The translations under genes were made by a program, and so were the position numbers. Positions 25,863-32,473 of a DNA stretch of 34,644 bases are shown one piece after another. The notes under the pieces were generated by a model. It made no database searches, was not told the origin of the DNA, and saw nothing but the letters and a program-made list of their open reading frames with translations. The DNA is from Rhodospirillales bacterium (lineage in GTDB: Bacteria > Pseudomonadota > Alphaproteobacteria > BOG-932 > Roseiterribacteraceae), in assembly GCA_003165335.1 (NCBI GenBank), contig PLTD01000246.1:1-34644 (forward strand), given 5' to 3'. The first letter of the stretch is position 1; every line of letters begins with the position of its first letter.

Positions 25863-26467
25863 TACGTCGATCGCTGTTGCTATTGCCCATAGCGTTGGCT
25901 GGATGCTCCGCCAGCAGCCTTCTGGCGCCTTCGGGCGAGCCGGCAAAGCTATATACCTTGAGCGCTCCTGATGAGGTTGCAATATCGGCTGCCCAGGCCA
26001 ACTGGCAATTATTGATCGCGATGCCGGATGCAGCGTTGGATATCAATATTTCGCGCATTGCCATCGCACCAACCCCCGATCGAATCGATTATTACGCGAA
26101 TGTGGCCTGGGCCGACCGGCCTCCGGCCATGCTGCAAGAAATTCTGCTGCAGTCATTCGACAAATCGGGGCGTATCGCAGCTGTGGGGCGACAAAGCGGA
26201 GGACTTAAAGCCGATTTCATTCTGTCTACAGACCTTCAAGATTTCGAGGTTGAAACCGGTCATGGAGATCCTTGCGTGCATCTGCGTATTACGGCGAGAT
26301 TGGTCCGCACGCGCGACAGGGCCATTGTCGCAACGCGCAGTTTCGATGCCGCACCGCCTGCATCTGGAAGCTTTGACGGCGCTATCGCTGGATTTGATAG
26401 CGCGGTCGCTCAGCTATTGCCGGAAATTGTCGGTTGGACACTTACCGAAGGCAACCGAAACCTTTGA
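25859..26467 (+). CDS. ABC-type transport auxiliary lipoprotein (PqiC-like)
   Basis: The 202-aa protein has a lipoprotein signal with LAGC (lipid-modified C16). It then has the ABC_trans_aux / PqiC-like fold: KLYTLSAP near the start, DINISRIAIAPTPDRIDYYANVAWADRPP (read in parts), QSFDKSGRIAAVGR, and the beta strand KADFILSTDLQDFEVE. Such lipoproteins of MCE operons sit in the outer membrane and probably receive the MCE conduit. It is coupled to the MCE gene by ATGA and to the TAXI gene by a TTGA overlap. Confidence 0.87.
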   Translation: MIRRSLLLLPIALAGCSASSLLAPSGEPAKLYTLSAPDEVAISAAQANWQLLIAMPDAALDINISRIAIAPTPDRIDYYANVAWADRPPAMLQEILLQSFDKSGRIAAVGRQSGGLKADFILSTDLQDFEVETGHGDPCVHLRITARLVRTRDRAIVATRSFDAAPPASGSFDGAIAGFDSAVAQLLPEIVGWTLTEGNRNL

Positions 26468-27447
26468 ATAGAAACACTTTCTGCGCGGTACTCGCGATTG
26501 CTTGCGCGACTGTCGCTAGCGCGACGTCTATCGCCGCGCCATCTCCCTTGGTTATCGCCTCCGGACCGGTCGCCGCCTTTGCATTTCCGCTTGGCGGCGA
26601 GATTTGTCGTTTCTATGAAAGTTTTGCTCAAGACAGAGCACGCTGCACTGTTTCCGCGACCGATGGTTCAGTCGAAAACCTCAAGCTTCTGCAAAGTGGA
26701 GATGTACCGCTGGCTTTGGTTCAATCCGACGTAGCGGCCGATGCTGTCAGCTCAAGCGGTCCGTTCGCTGGCGCACCGCCCTTTTCGGACCTCAGAAGCA
26801 TCTTAGGCTTTTTTCCTCAGGCGCTGACAATACTCGTCCGCAGTGATAGCGCGATCAAGCAGGCCGACGATCTGATGGGACAACGTATCGCTGTTGGTGC
26901 GCCGGGTCAGCCGGAACCGATTTTTGCCGATTTCCTTGAAGGTCTGGGCTGGAGCAAGGCCGATTTAGGCGGCGTCCTCGAAATGGCCAGGAGCGAACAG
27001 ATCGCTGCCCTGTGCAACGGCAAGATCGCCGCTATAGCCTTTACGGCTCCGCATCCGAACGGCTTCGTCAGGGAGGCTATCGCCGCCTGCCATGCGACGG
27101 TCCTCGATTTGGCGGGGCCGGTTCTCGAAGCCGCGGTTGGAGCACATCCTGCCTATGCGCCTGTGCGTCTGGATATGAGCATCTACGGCGGAGAGACTCG
27201 CATCGTGCAAAGCTTCGGACCGCGTGCGGTCTTAATGACAACGGTGAAGCTCGACCGCGAAGTAGTGGAACGGCTGATTAAATCGATACTCGGTCATGTC
27301 GACGATTTGAAGAAATCGCACCCGGCATTCGCTACGCTCGATGCCGGTTCAATAACGATATCAGCCGGGCTTGGCGCCGAGCGTCACCCTGCTGCTGCCA
27401 AATATATGACCGATAACAAGCTGAGCGACATTCAGAGCGGTGAGTGA
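26464..27447 (+). CDS. TAXI-family periplasmic solute-binding protein
   Basis: The 327-aa protein has a signal peptide (NTFCAVLAIACATVASATSIAA, read as a hydrophobic core ending near residue 23). It has the TAXI/NMT1-like binding-protein pattern: LVIASGPVAAFAFPLGGEIC, GSVENLKLLQSGDVPLALVQSD (read in parts), GFFPQALTILVRSD and GQRIAVGAPGQ. TAXI proteins normally serve TRAP transporters, yet no TRAP membrane subunit is present. The TTG start overlaps the lipoprotein stop as TTGA, so it is translationally tied to the MCE operon; a TTG ten codons earlier is less likely. Its ligand is unknown. It sits where some Mla operons carry mlaC. Confidence 0.83.
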   Translation: MNRNTFCAVLAIACATVASATSIAAPSPLVIASGPVAAFAFPLGGEICRFYESFAQDRARCTVSATDGSVENLKLLQSGDVPLALVQSDVAADAVSSSGPFAGAPPFSDLRSILGFFPQALTILVRSDSAIKQADDLMGQRIAVGAPGQPEPIFADFLEGLGWSKADLGGVLEMARSEQIAALCNGKIAAIAFTAPHPNGFVREAIAACHATVLDLAGPVLEAAVGAHPAYAPVRLDMSIYGGETRIVQSFGPRAVLMTTVKLDREVVERLIKSILGHVDDLKKSHPAFATLDAGSITISAGLGAERHPAAAKYMTDNKLSDIQSGE

Positions 27448-27522
27448 CCAGGAGCCGTGTCTGTCTTAAGTTTCAACCGGATGGAGTGGCCCATAGCCTT
27501 CATAAGAAGCGATGCACCCGGT

Positions 27523-28005
27523 TCACTTCGGCTGAGAAATAGAACATCGCTCAACCGTCCCGCTTTCTCGACGTAATGTTAGGGTCCTGCCAAATAATGG
27601 AATCCCGACATAGCCGCGCAACCTGACAGTATCGCTGTCGATCGTCGATATGACGCCGGAATAGGTCTTTCCGTTGTCCGGATCATAGATCCAACCGTTC
27701 TTCCACATTCCGTCCGGCTTATCTGACGGCTTGAAGCCCCCCATTAACTGCAATCCGCATAACTGATCCCCATGTTTGTCGGGGTTAGGGTTAAGAATAT
27801 CCTTCGGTATGTAATCCGATGGATGTGCATGCACGACCCGAAAACCGACTAGATAGCCGCATAAGGCGTCGTCGCAGGGTTTGGTTTCCACGACCCAGCC
27901 TTCTTCCTCATTTACCCAAAACTCAGTTGGATAATCCCAGGCCAAAGCCGAATGCGTGCCCCCTAAACCAAGGGCCGCCAGCAAGATAAAACAGTATTTG
28001 CGCAT
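27523..28005 (-). CDS. DUF2147 family exported protein
   Basis: The 160-aa protein has a signal peptide (YCFILLAALGLGGTHSALA) and the DUF2147 pattern: GWVVETKPCDDALCGYLVG, a central NPNPDKHGDQLCGLQLMGGFKP (read in parts), GWIYDPDNGKTYSG and a final LRGYVGIPLFGRTLTLRR. It is periplasmic; Cys residues may pair. The family has no settled function. The ATG at 28005 was chosen for the signal peptide; no ribosome site is seen. A small lipoprotein gene lies 64 bases upstream in the same direction. Confidence 0.87.
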   Translation of the reverse strand: MRKYCFILLAALGLGGTHSALAWDYPTEFWVNEEEGWVVETKPCDDALCGYLVGFRVVHAHPSDYIPKDILNPNPDKHGDQLCGLQLMGGFKPSDKPDGMWKNGWIYDPDNGKTYSGVISTIDSDTVRLRGYVGIPLFGRTLTLRRESGTVERCSISQPK

Positions 28006-28069
28006 AAGGAGATAACGTTTGCCGGCGGCTAAATACTGCGAGAATTCTCGATCGAGCAATCGACCCGCC

Positions 28070-28189
28070 CTATCTACCCCACCAGGAACGATAGTGATGG
28101 TGGCCAGCCCCGTCATCCACAACGATGCAGCCGCCGAGTTGGCTTAACGTGGCGATGGCAATTACAACGGTGAGCATTTTTTTGCACAT
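28070..28189 (-). CDS. 39-residue His-rich lipoprotein
   Basis: The minus-strand ATG at 28189 is preceded by AGGAAAAG with optimal spacing. It opens a 39-codon frame. Residues 6-20 are hydrophobic and end in a lipobox, LGGC (lipid-modified C21). The mature part would be only 19 residues: Ile-Val-Val-Asp-Asp, a Gly/Ala pair, then HHHY and RSWWGR. Three adjacent His and two Trp are notable. It is likely cotranscribed with the DUF2147 gene downstream. I recognise no family; entericidin-like lipoproteins are of similar size but lack this tail. Confidence 0.7.
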   Translation of the reverse strand: MCKKMLTVVIAIATLSQLGGCIVVDDGAGHHHYRSWWGR

Positions 28190-28304
28190 GGGCTTTTCCT
28201 GTCGGTTCACAGGATTAACCCGAGTTGATTAATTTTGTGCCCCCAGCACAAACGACCAGCACGGCAGCGCATGTCGAAATCTTGATTGGCGGGGGTCGAC
28301 CGAA

Positions 28305-28381
28305 TGGTCGGAGTGAGAGGATTCGAACCTCCGGCCTCTACGTCCCGAACGTAGCGCTCTACCAGGCTGAGCTACACTCCG
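28305..28381 (-). tRNA. tRNA-Pro (anticodon CGG)
   Basis: On the minus strand a complete cloverleaf can be drawn. The acceptor stem is CGGAGTG/CACTCCG, the D-arm contains AGCTCAGCCTGGTAGAGC, and the anticodon arm is CTACG-TTCGGGA-CGTAG with CGG and G37. The T-arm has GGTTCGAATCC, with discriminator A and encoded CCA. The 77-base span includes the CCA. Confidence 0.97.
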
Positions 28382-28411
28382 ATAACCGCCTGTTGCGCGG
28401 CAAGGGGCCGA

Positions 28412-28440
28412 CATATAGCGCCGACATTGATGGGCCGCAA
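28412..28440 (-). promoter_or_regulatory. Probable promoter of tRNA-Pro
   Basis: On the minus strand TTGCGG (28440-28435) and TATATG (28417-28412) are 17 bases apart. The -10 lies about 30 bases before the mature tRNA 5' end. The -35 match is moderate. Confidence 0.4.
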
Positions 28441-28463
28441 GCGCACGAGACGGCTTAGGCGCT

Positions 28464-29513
28464 TTAAAATTCCCGCTCGATGCAGAATTCGACCAATGAG
28501 GCCAGCGCGCCGCGCATTTGGCTGGGCGGTAACAACATAAGGGCTTCGATCGCCAGTTCGCCGTGCCGACGGGCCAGGTCGAGCGCAGCGGTAAAGCCAC
28601 CGTGACGTTCGATCAGGGATATGGCGTGATCGAGGTCTCCCTCTTGCTGTTCCATATCTTCAAGTGTGCGCCGCCAGAATGCGGCCTCAACTTCGTTACC
28701 GCGGCTGATCGCATAGACCGCCGGCAAGGTCATTTTTCCTTCGCGGAAATCGTCGCCGATCGTTTTGCCGAGCAGCGCTTCGCGTGCCGAATAGTCCAAA
28801 ACATCATCTGCGATCTGAAATGCGATGCCAAAATTAAGACCGAATCGGTTAAGTGCATCGGCGTCAGACGCAGGGCGCTCAGCCACAATCGCTCCGATTT
28901 CACACGCAGCGGCAAAGAGCGCTGCGGTCTTGGCAGCAACGACGGCCAGATAATCTGCTTCGGAAGTATTTAAGTTATTCGTCGTCGCCAGTTGGAGGAC
29001 TTCTCCTTCCGCGATTACGGCAGAGGCGCGGGACAGGATCCGCAATACGTCTAGCGATCCGTCCTCGACCATCAGCTCGAACGATCGACTGAACAGGAAG
29101 TCGCCGACCAGAACGCTTGCCTGATTGCCGAAGAGCGAATTGGCAGATGATTGCCCGCGGCGGCGCTCGCTTTCATCGACGACGTCGTCATGTAGTAACG
29201 TTGCCGTGTGAATGAACTCAACCGAAGCAGCAAGCTTATGGTGACGCTCGCCGCTATAGCCGCAGAGTTCTGCCGCAGCCAATGTCAAAAGCGGCCGCAG
29301 ACGCTTTCCGCCGGCAGCCACGATATAGCCAGCGAGCTGCGGGATTAGACCGACTGGGGATTGCATGCGATCCACGATGATCCGATTGACGGATTGCATA
29401 TCCTTGGCCAGTAACTCGCTAAGTCTCTCGAGCGCCGCTGCCGAGCGGTCGCGCTCCGTCGGGTCGGCGCCCGATGCGGTGCGGCCTGGCCGTCGTTCGG
29501 CAGCCGCGATCAC
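28464..29513 (-). CDS. Polyprenyl diphosphate synthase (long-chain, quinone side chain)
   Basis: This 349-aa trans-prenyltransferase has both aspartate-rich motifs: FARM in HTATLLHDDVVDESERRRG and SARM in FQIADDVLDY. It also has the GGKRLRP block. It elongates farnesyl diphosphate to an octa- to decaprenyl chain for ubiquinone; the chain length cannot be read safely. The start is GTG; an in-frame ATG 38 codons later (MQSVNR) is an alternative. The gene is next to tRNA-Pro, as in many alphaproteobacteria, and divergent from the DUF2007 gene. Confidence 0.92.
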   Translation of the reverse strand: MIAAAERRPGRTASGADPTERDRSAAALERLSELLAKDMQSVNRIIVDRMQSPVGLIPQLAGYIVAAGGKRLRPLLTLAAAELCGYSGERHHKLAASVEFIHTATLLHDDVVDESERRRGQSSANSLFGNQASVLVGDFLFSRSFELMVEDGSLDVLRILSRASAVIAEGEVLQLATTNNLNTSEADYLAVVAAKTAALFAAACEIGAIVAERPASDADALNRFGLNFGIAFQIADDVLDYSAREALLGKTIGDDFREGKMTLPAVYAISRGNEVEAAFWRRTLEDMEQQEGDLDHAISLIERHGGFTAALDLARRHGELAIEALMLLPPSQMRGALASLVEFCIEREF

Positions 29514-29648
29514 GTCACGGCCCGATATGCGAAGAAAAGATGCTTCAGCCCACTCATAAGCTTAAATCCACTGGTCCCAGCCGGATGCGCTGATCGAAGG
29601 ACCGAAAAGCGATTGGCGGCCAGCTTTACGTCGATCGGTGTGAGTGAG

Positions 29649-29676
29649 AACATAGAGACGTCGCCATTCCGGTCAA
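29649..29676 (-). promoter_or_regulatory. Candidate promoter for the polyprenyl synthase gene
   Basis: On the minus strand TTGACC (29676-29671) and TATGTT (29654-29649) are 16 bases apart. Transcription would start near 29642, leaving a leader of about 129 bases before the GTG at 29513. I saw no other element in the 217-base divergent gap. Confidence 0.4.
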
Positions 29677-29730
29677 GATTAGCATGACTGGTGCTTTAAA
29701 CGGACGACCTTGTAACCGTCGGGCAGGTTT

Positions 29731-29946
29731 ATGAAAGAACTGATCAGAAGCAACGATCTTGTATTCCTGTCCTGGCTCGAGGCAGCCCTGAGTGGAGCGG
29801 GTATTGAGGCCATAATTTTCGATCAATATGCCAGCGCGGTCGAAGGGTCCGTCGGACCGGTACCGCGCAGAGTAATGGTGCATGAGGAAGATTTCGCGCG
29901 TGCACGATGGATTCTCAGCACTGAGAGACCGGAAATCGCTTCATAG
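29731..29946 (+). CDS. DUF2007 (putative signal-transducing, PII-like) protein
   Basis: The 71-aa protein fits DUF2007: KELIRSNDLVFLSWLEAALSGAGIEAIIFD, then a variable loop, RRVMVHEEDFARARWIL. It is a small ferredoxin-like fold of unknown role. A GGCAGG ribosome site precedes the ATG. The methyltransferase gene starts 17 bases after its stop, the order polyprenyl synthase / DUF2007 / methyltransferase being familiar in alphaproteobacteria. Confidence 0.85.
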   Translation: MKELIRSNDLVFLSWLEAALSGAGIEAIIFDQYASAVEGSVGPVPRRVMVHEEDFARARWILSTERPEIAS

Positions 29947-29963
29947 ATGGAACCCAACCGATA

Positions 29964-30704
29964 ATGACCGAGGATTGTCTTCTGGGCGGTCGGGTCTGCT
30001 TGTCGCAACCCGAAAAGGGCTATCGGGTTGCGATTGATCCGGTATTGCTTGCTGCTGCGATCGCGGTGGGCCCGGGCGAGCACATTCTCGATGCCGGCTG
30101 CGGCACCGGTGCTGCGGCGCTTTGCCTCGCGGCGCGGGTGCCGATTTGCGCCATTACCGGCTTGGAGCTGAACAATGATCTTGCCGACATAGCCCGCCGA
30201 AATATTGAGTCGAACCGGATGCAGGAACGCGTGACTATCGTGGAGGGTTCGTTCGAGCGATATGCGCAGGCACAAGCCGGAAATTTCGACCAGGTCATGA
30301 GCAATCCACCTTTCTATCCGACTGGCCGTCATTCCCCCTCGCCTCACACAACCAAGGCGTCTGCGCATGGTGAAGAAACGATCGACCTTCCGACCTGGAT
30401 CAAAGCGGCGGGGATTTCGCTGAAGACTGGCGGAAGATTAACCATGATCCATCGTGCTGATCGCCTGGGGACGATTCTTGGTGCTTTCGAAGGGCGATTT
30501 GGTGCGACATTGATTTACCCCCTGTGGACGCGAGTCGACGGTGAGGCCAAGCGGATACTGGTTAGCGCTCTTAAGGGTCGCAGAACTTTACCCAGACTGC
30601 TCGGAGGGTTGACCCTTCATCGCATTGACGGGTCCTTTACCGATCAGGCCGAGGCAATTTTGCGTGACGCGGCCCCATTGGACCTCGTTTCGGCTTCAGC
30701 ATAA
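29964..30704 (+). CDS. TrmN6-like tRNA1(Val) adenine-N6 methyltransferase
   Basis: The 246-aa class I methyltransferase has the SAM motif ILDAGCGTGAAALCLA, an acidic motif-II region GLELNNDLADIARRN, and the catalytic SNPPFY, which marks N6-adenine or N5-glutamine methylation. The N-terminal LGGRVCLSQPEKGYRVAIDPVLLAA (read in parts) is typical of the TrmN6/YfiC group that modifies A37 of tRNA1(Val). The exact target is inferred. It is followed after 10 bases by a small zinc-ribbon membrane protein. Confidence 0.87.
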   Translation: MTEDCLLGGRVCLSQPEKGYRVAIDPVLLAAAIAVGPGEHILDAGCGTGAAALCLAARVPICAITGLELNNDLADIARRNIESNRMQERVTIVEGSFERYAQAQAGNFDQVMSNPPFYPTGRHSPSPHTTKASAHGEETIDLPTWIKAAGISLKTGGRLTMIHRADRLGTILGAFEGRFGATLIYPLWTRVDGEAKRILVSALKGRRTLPRLLGGLTLHRIDGSFTDQAEAILRDAAPLDLVSASA

Positions 30705-30714
30705 GATAGGCAGC

Positions 30715-30960
30715 ATGAAGTTTCTGGTTTTCATCGTTATCGTCGTGTCGCTCTGGTACGTCATGCGTTGGTTTCAGCAAATTGAAACCGGGCGAGAGCT
30801 TCACAGGCGGCGCATGTCGGAAAGGCGGGGCGCCGGCGCGTCACAAAAAGCGATGCGGGCCACCGATACGGTAATCTGCAGTCGCTGCGGCACCTATGTG
30901 CCGGCCGAATTTCCGACTGCCTGTTCCCGGGCCGACTGTCCCTTCCCCGGCGTCGGCTGA
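30715..30960 (+). CDS. Small membrane-anchored zinc-ribbon protein (PP0621-like)
   Basis: The 81-aa protein has one N-terminal membrane helix (about 2-17), a basic linker (HRRRMSERRGAG) and a C-terminal metal site: C54-x2-C57 (ICSRCGTYVP) with C69 and C74 (ACSRADC). It resembles the PP0621 type, small anchored ribbons without known function. A TAGG site precedes the ATG. It stands where relatives often place a signal-peptide-peptidase-like gene before glyQ. Confidence 0.7.
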   Translation: MKFLVFIVIVVSLWYVMRWFQQIETGRELHRRRMSERRGAGASQKAMRATDTVICSRCGTYVPAEFPTACSRADCPFPGVG

Positions 30961-30991
30961 AACCACAGCTCGATTGACCGCACCGCTTGAT

Positions 30992-31005
30992 CGGGTTGCA
31001 ACCCG
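30992..31005. promoter_or_regulatory. 14-bp perfect palindrome upstream of glyQ
   Basis: CGGGTTGCAACCCG is a perfect palindrome 42 bases before the glyQ ATG. A TTGATC/TAAGGT pair (30987-30992 and 31011-31016, 18-base spacing) would place it between -35 and -10, where a regulator could act. The promoter match is only moderate. Confidence 0.35.
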
Positions 31006-31047
31006 TCGCGTAAGGTGCGCCGCCCTCTCACCGGATTAACAGCATAA

Positions 31048-31923
31048 ATGGCCGATAAGCCGACCAGTTTTCAGGAAATCATCCTGCGCCTTCAGCAATT
31101 CTGGGCGGCGCAGGGCTGTGTGATCCTGCAACCTTATGATCTGGAGATGGGGGCCGGCACGTTTCACCCTGCAACGACTTTGCGAGCTCTGGACAAGGCA
31201 CCTTGGCGCGCGGCATTCGTTCAGCCATGCCGCCGCCCCTCTGACGGGCGATATGGTGAGAACCCGAACCGTCTCCAGCACTATTATCAATTCCAGGTGA
31301 TTCTGAAGCCCTCACCGGCCGAGAGCCAGGAACTGTATCTAAAGAGCCTTGAGGCATTGGGCATCGATCCGATGCTGCACGACATTCGCTTTGTCGAAGA
31401 CGACTGGGAAAGTCCGACGCTCGGTGCGTGGGGACTTGGATGGGAGGTCTGGTGCGACGGCATGGAAGTCACGCAATATACTTATTTTCAGCAGGTCGGC
31501 GGTTTCGAATGCGACCCGGTGTCGGTCGAGCTGACCTATGGGCTGGAGCGTCTGGCGATGTATGTGCTGGACAAAGAGAATGTCTACGACCTGCCTTACA
31601 ACGACCCGACCAGCGCCGTGCCTCTCACCTACGGCGATGTCTTCCTGGAAGACGAGCGGGAATTTTCGGCCTTTAATTTCGAGGCGGCGAACACTGATAA
31701 GTTGAAGACCCATTTCGAGGATGCCGAGGTGGAGTGCCATGCGCTTCTGGAGCGCAAACTGCCCCTTCCCGCCTATGAGCAATGCATCAAAGCGAGCCAT
31801 CTTTTCAATCTGATGGATTCGCGCGGGGTGATCAGCGTCGTCGAGCGCCAGGCGCAGATCGGCAGGGTTCGCGCCCTGGCTCGCGCATGCTGCGAGGCCT
31901 ATCTGGCGAAAACTGTTGGCTGA
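31048..31923 (+). CDS. glyQ: Glycyl-tRNA synthetase, alpha subunit
   Basis: GlyQ is the catalytic class II subunit of the bacterial heterotetrameric glycyl-tRNA synthetase. The 291-aa protein shows the family sequence [24 protein letters not shown] (read in parts), motif 2 region [28 protein letters not shown], and [18 protein letters not shown]. Its length is normal. Its stop lies inside the start of the GNAT gene (overlap of eight bases), not directly before glyS. Confidence 0.97.
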   Translation: MADKPTSFQEIILRLQQFWAAQGCVILQPYDLEMGAGTFHPATTLRALDKAPWRAAFVQPCRRPSDGRYGENPNRLQHYYQFQVILKPSPAESQELYLKSLEALGIDPMLHDIRFVEDDWESPTLGAWGLGWEVWCDGMEVTQYTYFQQVGGFECDPVSVELTYGLERLAMYVLDKENVYDLPYNDPTSAVPLTYGDVFLEDEREFSAFNFEAANTDKLKTHFEDAEVECHALLERKLPLPAYEQCIKASHLFNLMDSRGVISVVERQAQIGRVRALARACCEAYLAKTVG

Positions 31924-32473
31924 TCCGTTCCAGATACGCGACGCTACCGACGCCGATATCCCCGAAATCGCAGCGATTTATCGCCGAGAAGTCGAGAGTG
32001 GAGTAGCGAGCTTTGAGGAGATTGCTCCTTCGGATCAGGAAATGCAGGCGCGAATGGCCAAGATCAGGGCTTTGTCCCTTCCCTACCTGGCGGCCGAACG
32101 GCACGACCGTATTGTCGGTTATGCCTATGCAGGCCACTTTCACCAGCGCGCCGCCTATCGCTACACGCTGGAGAACACTGTCTATATCCGCCACGACGCA
32201 CGCCGTCAGGGCATAGCCCGGGGCTTGCTCCTGGAACTGATAGACCGCTGCGAGGCTTTGGGTTGCCGCCAGATGATGGCTGTAATCAGTCATGTCCCGG
32301 AAAGCGCCTCCGTGGCGCTCCACGCAGCGTTGGGGTTTCGGCTGATGGGGATCGCGCAGGCGGTCGGATATAAATTCGGGCGTTGGATCGACGTCGCCTA
32401 TATGCAGCGGCCGATCGGCGCCGCCGATTCGAATGCACCGGATAGACCGGTAATAGGACCGATCAATGCGTGA
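31916..32473 (+). CDS. GNAT acetyltransferase, phosphinothricin/methionine-sulfoximine type
   Basis: The 185-aa GNAT protein has [27 protein letters not shown], the acetyl-CoA loop R96-R97-Q98-G99-I100-A101, and [14 protein letters not shown] with [13 protein letters not shown]. That set fits the Pat/MddA group, which acetylates L-amino-acid analogues such as methionine sulfoximine or phosphinothricin; the true substrate may differ. The start is TTG within glyQ, required because the fold begins at residue 5. Both ends overlap neighbours by eight bases, so glyQ-GNAT-glyS is translationally coupled. It is a full-length gene, not a remnant. Confidence 0.87.
   Translation: MADPFQIRDATDADIPEIAAIYRREVESGVASFEEIAPSDQEMQARMAKIRALSLPYLAAERHDRIVGYAYAGHFHQRAAYRYTLENTVYIRHDARRQGIARGLLLELIDRCEALGCRQMMAVISHVPESASVALHAALGFRLMGIAQAVGYKFGRWIDVAYMQRPIGAADSNAPDRPVIGPINA

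Noticed and set aside
29510-29653. 47-codon minus-strand frame whose TGA overlaps the GTG of the polyprenyl synthase
   Set aside because: It lacks a ribosome site and its ATG overlaps the candidate -10 element, upstream of the predicted transcription start.
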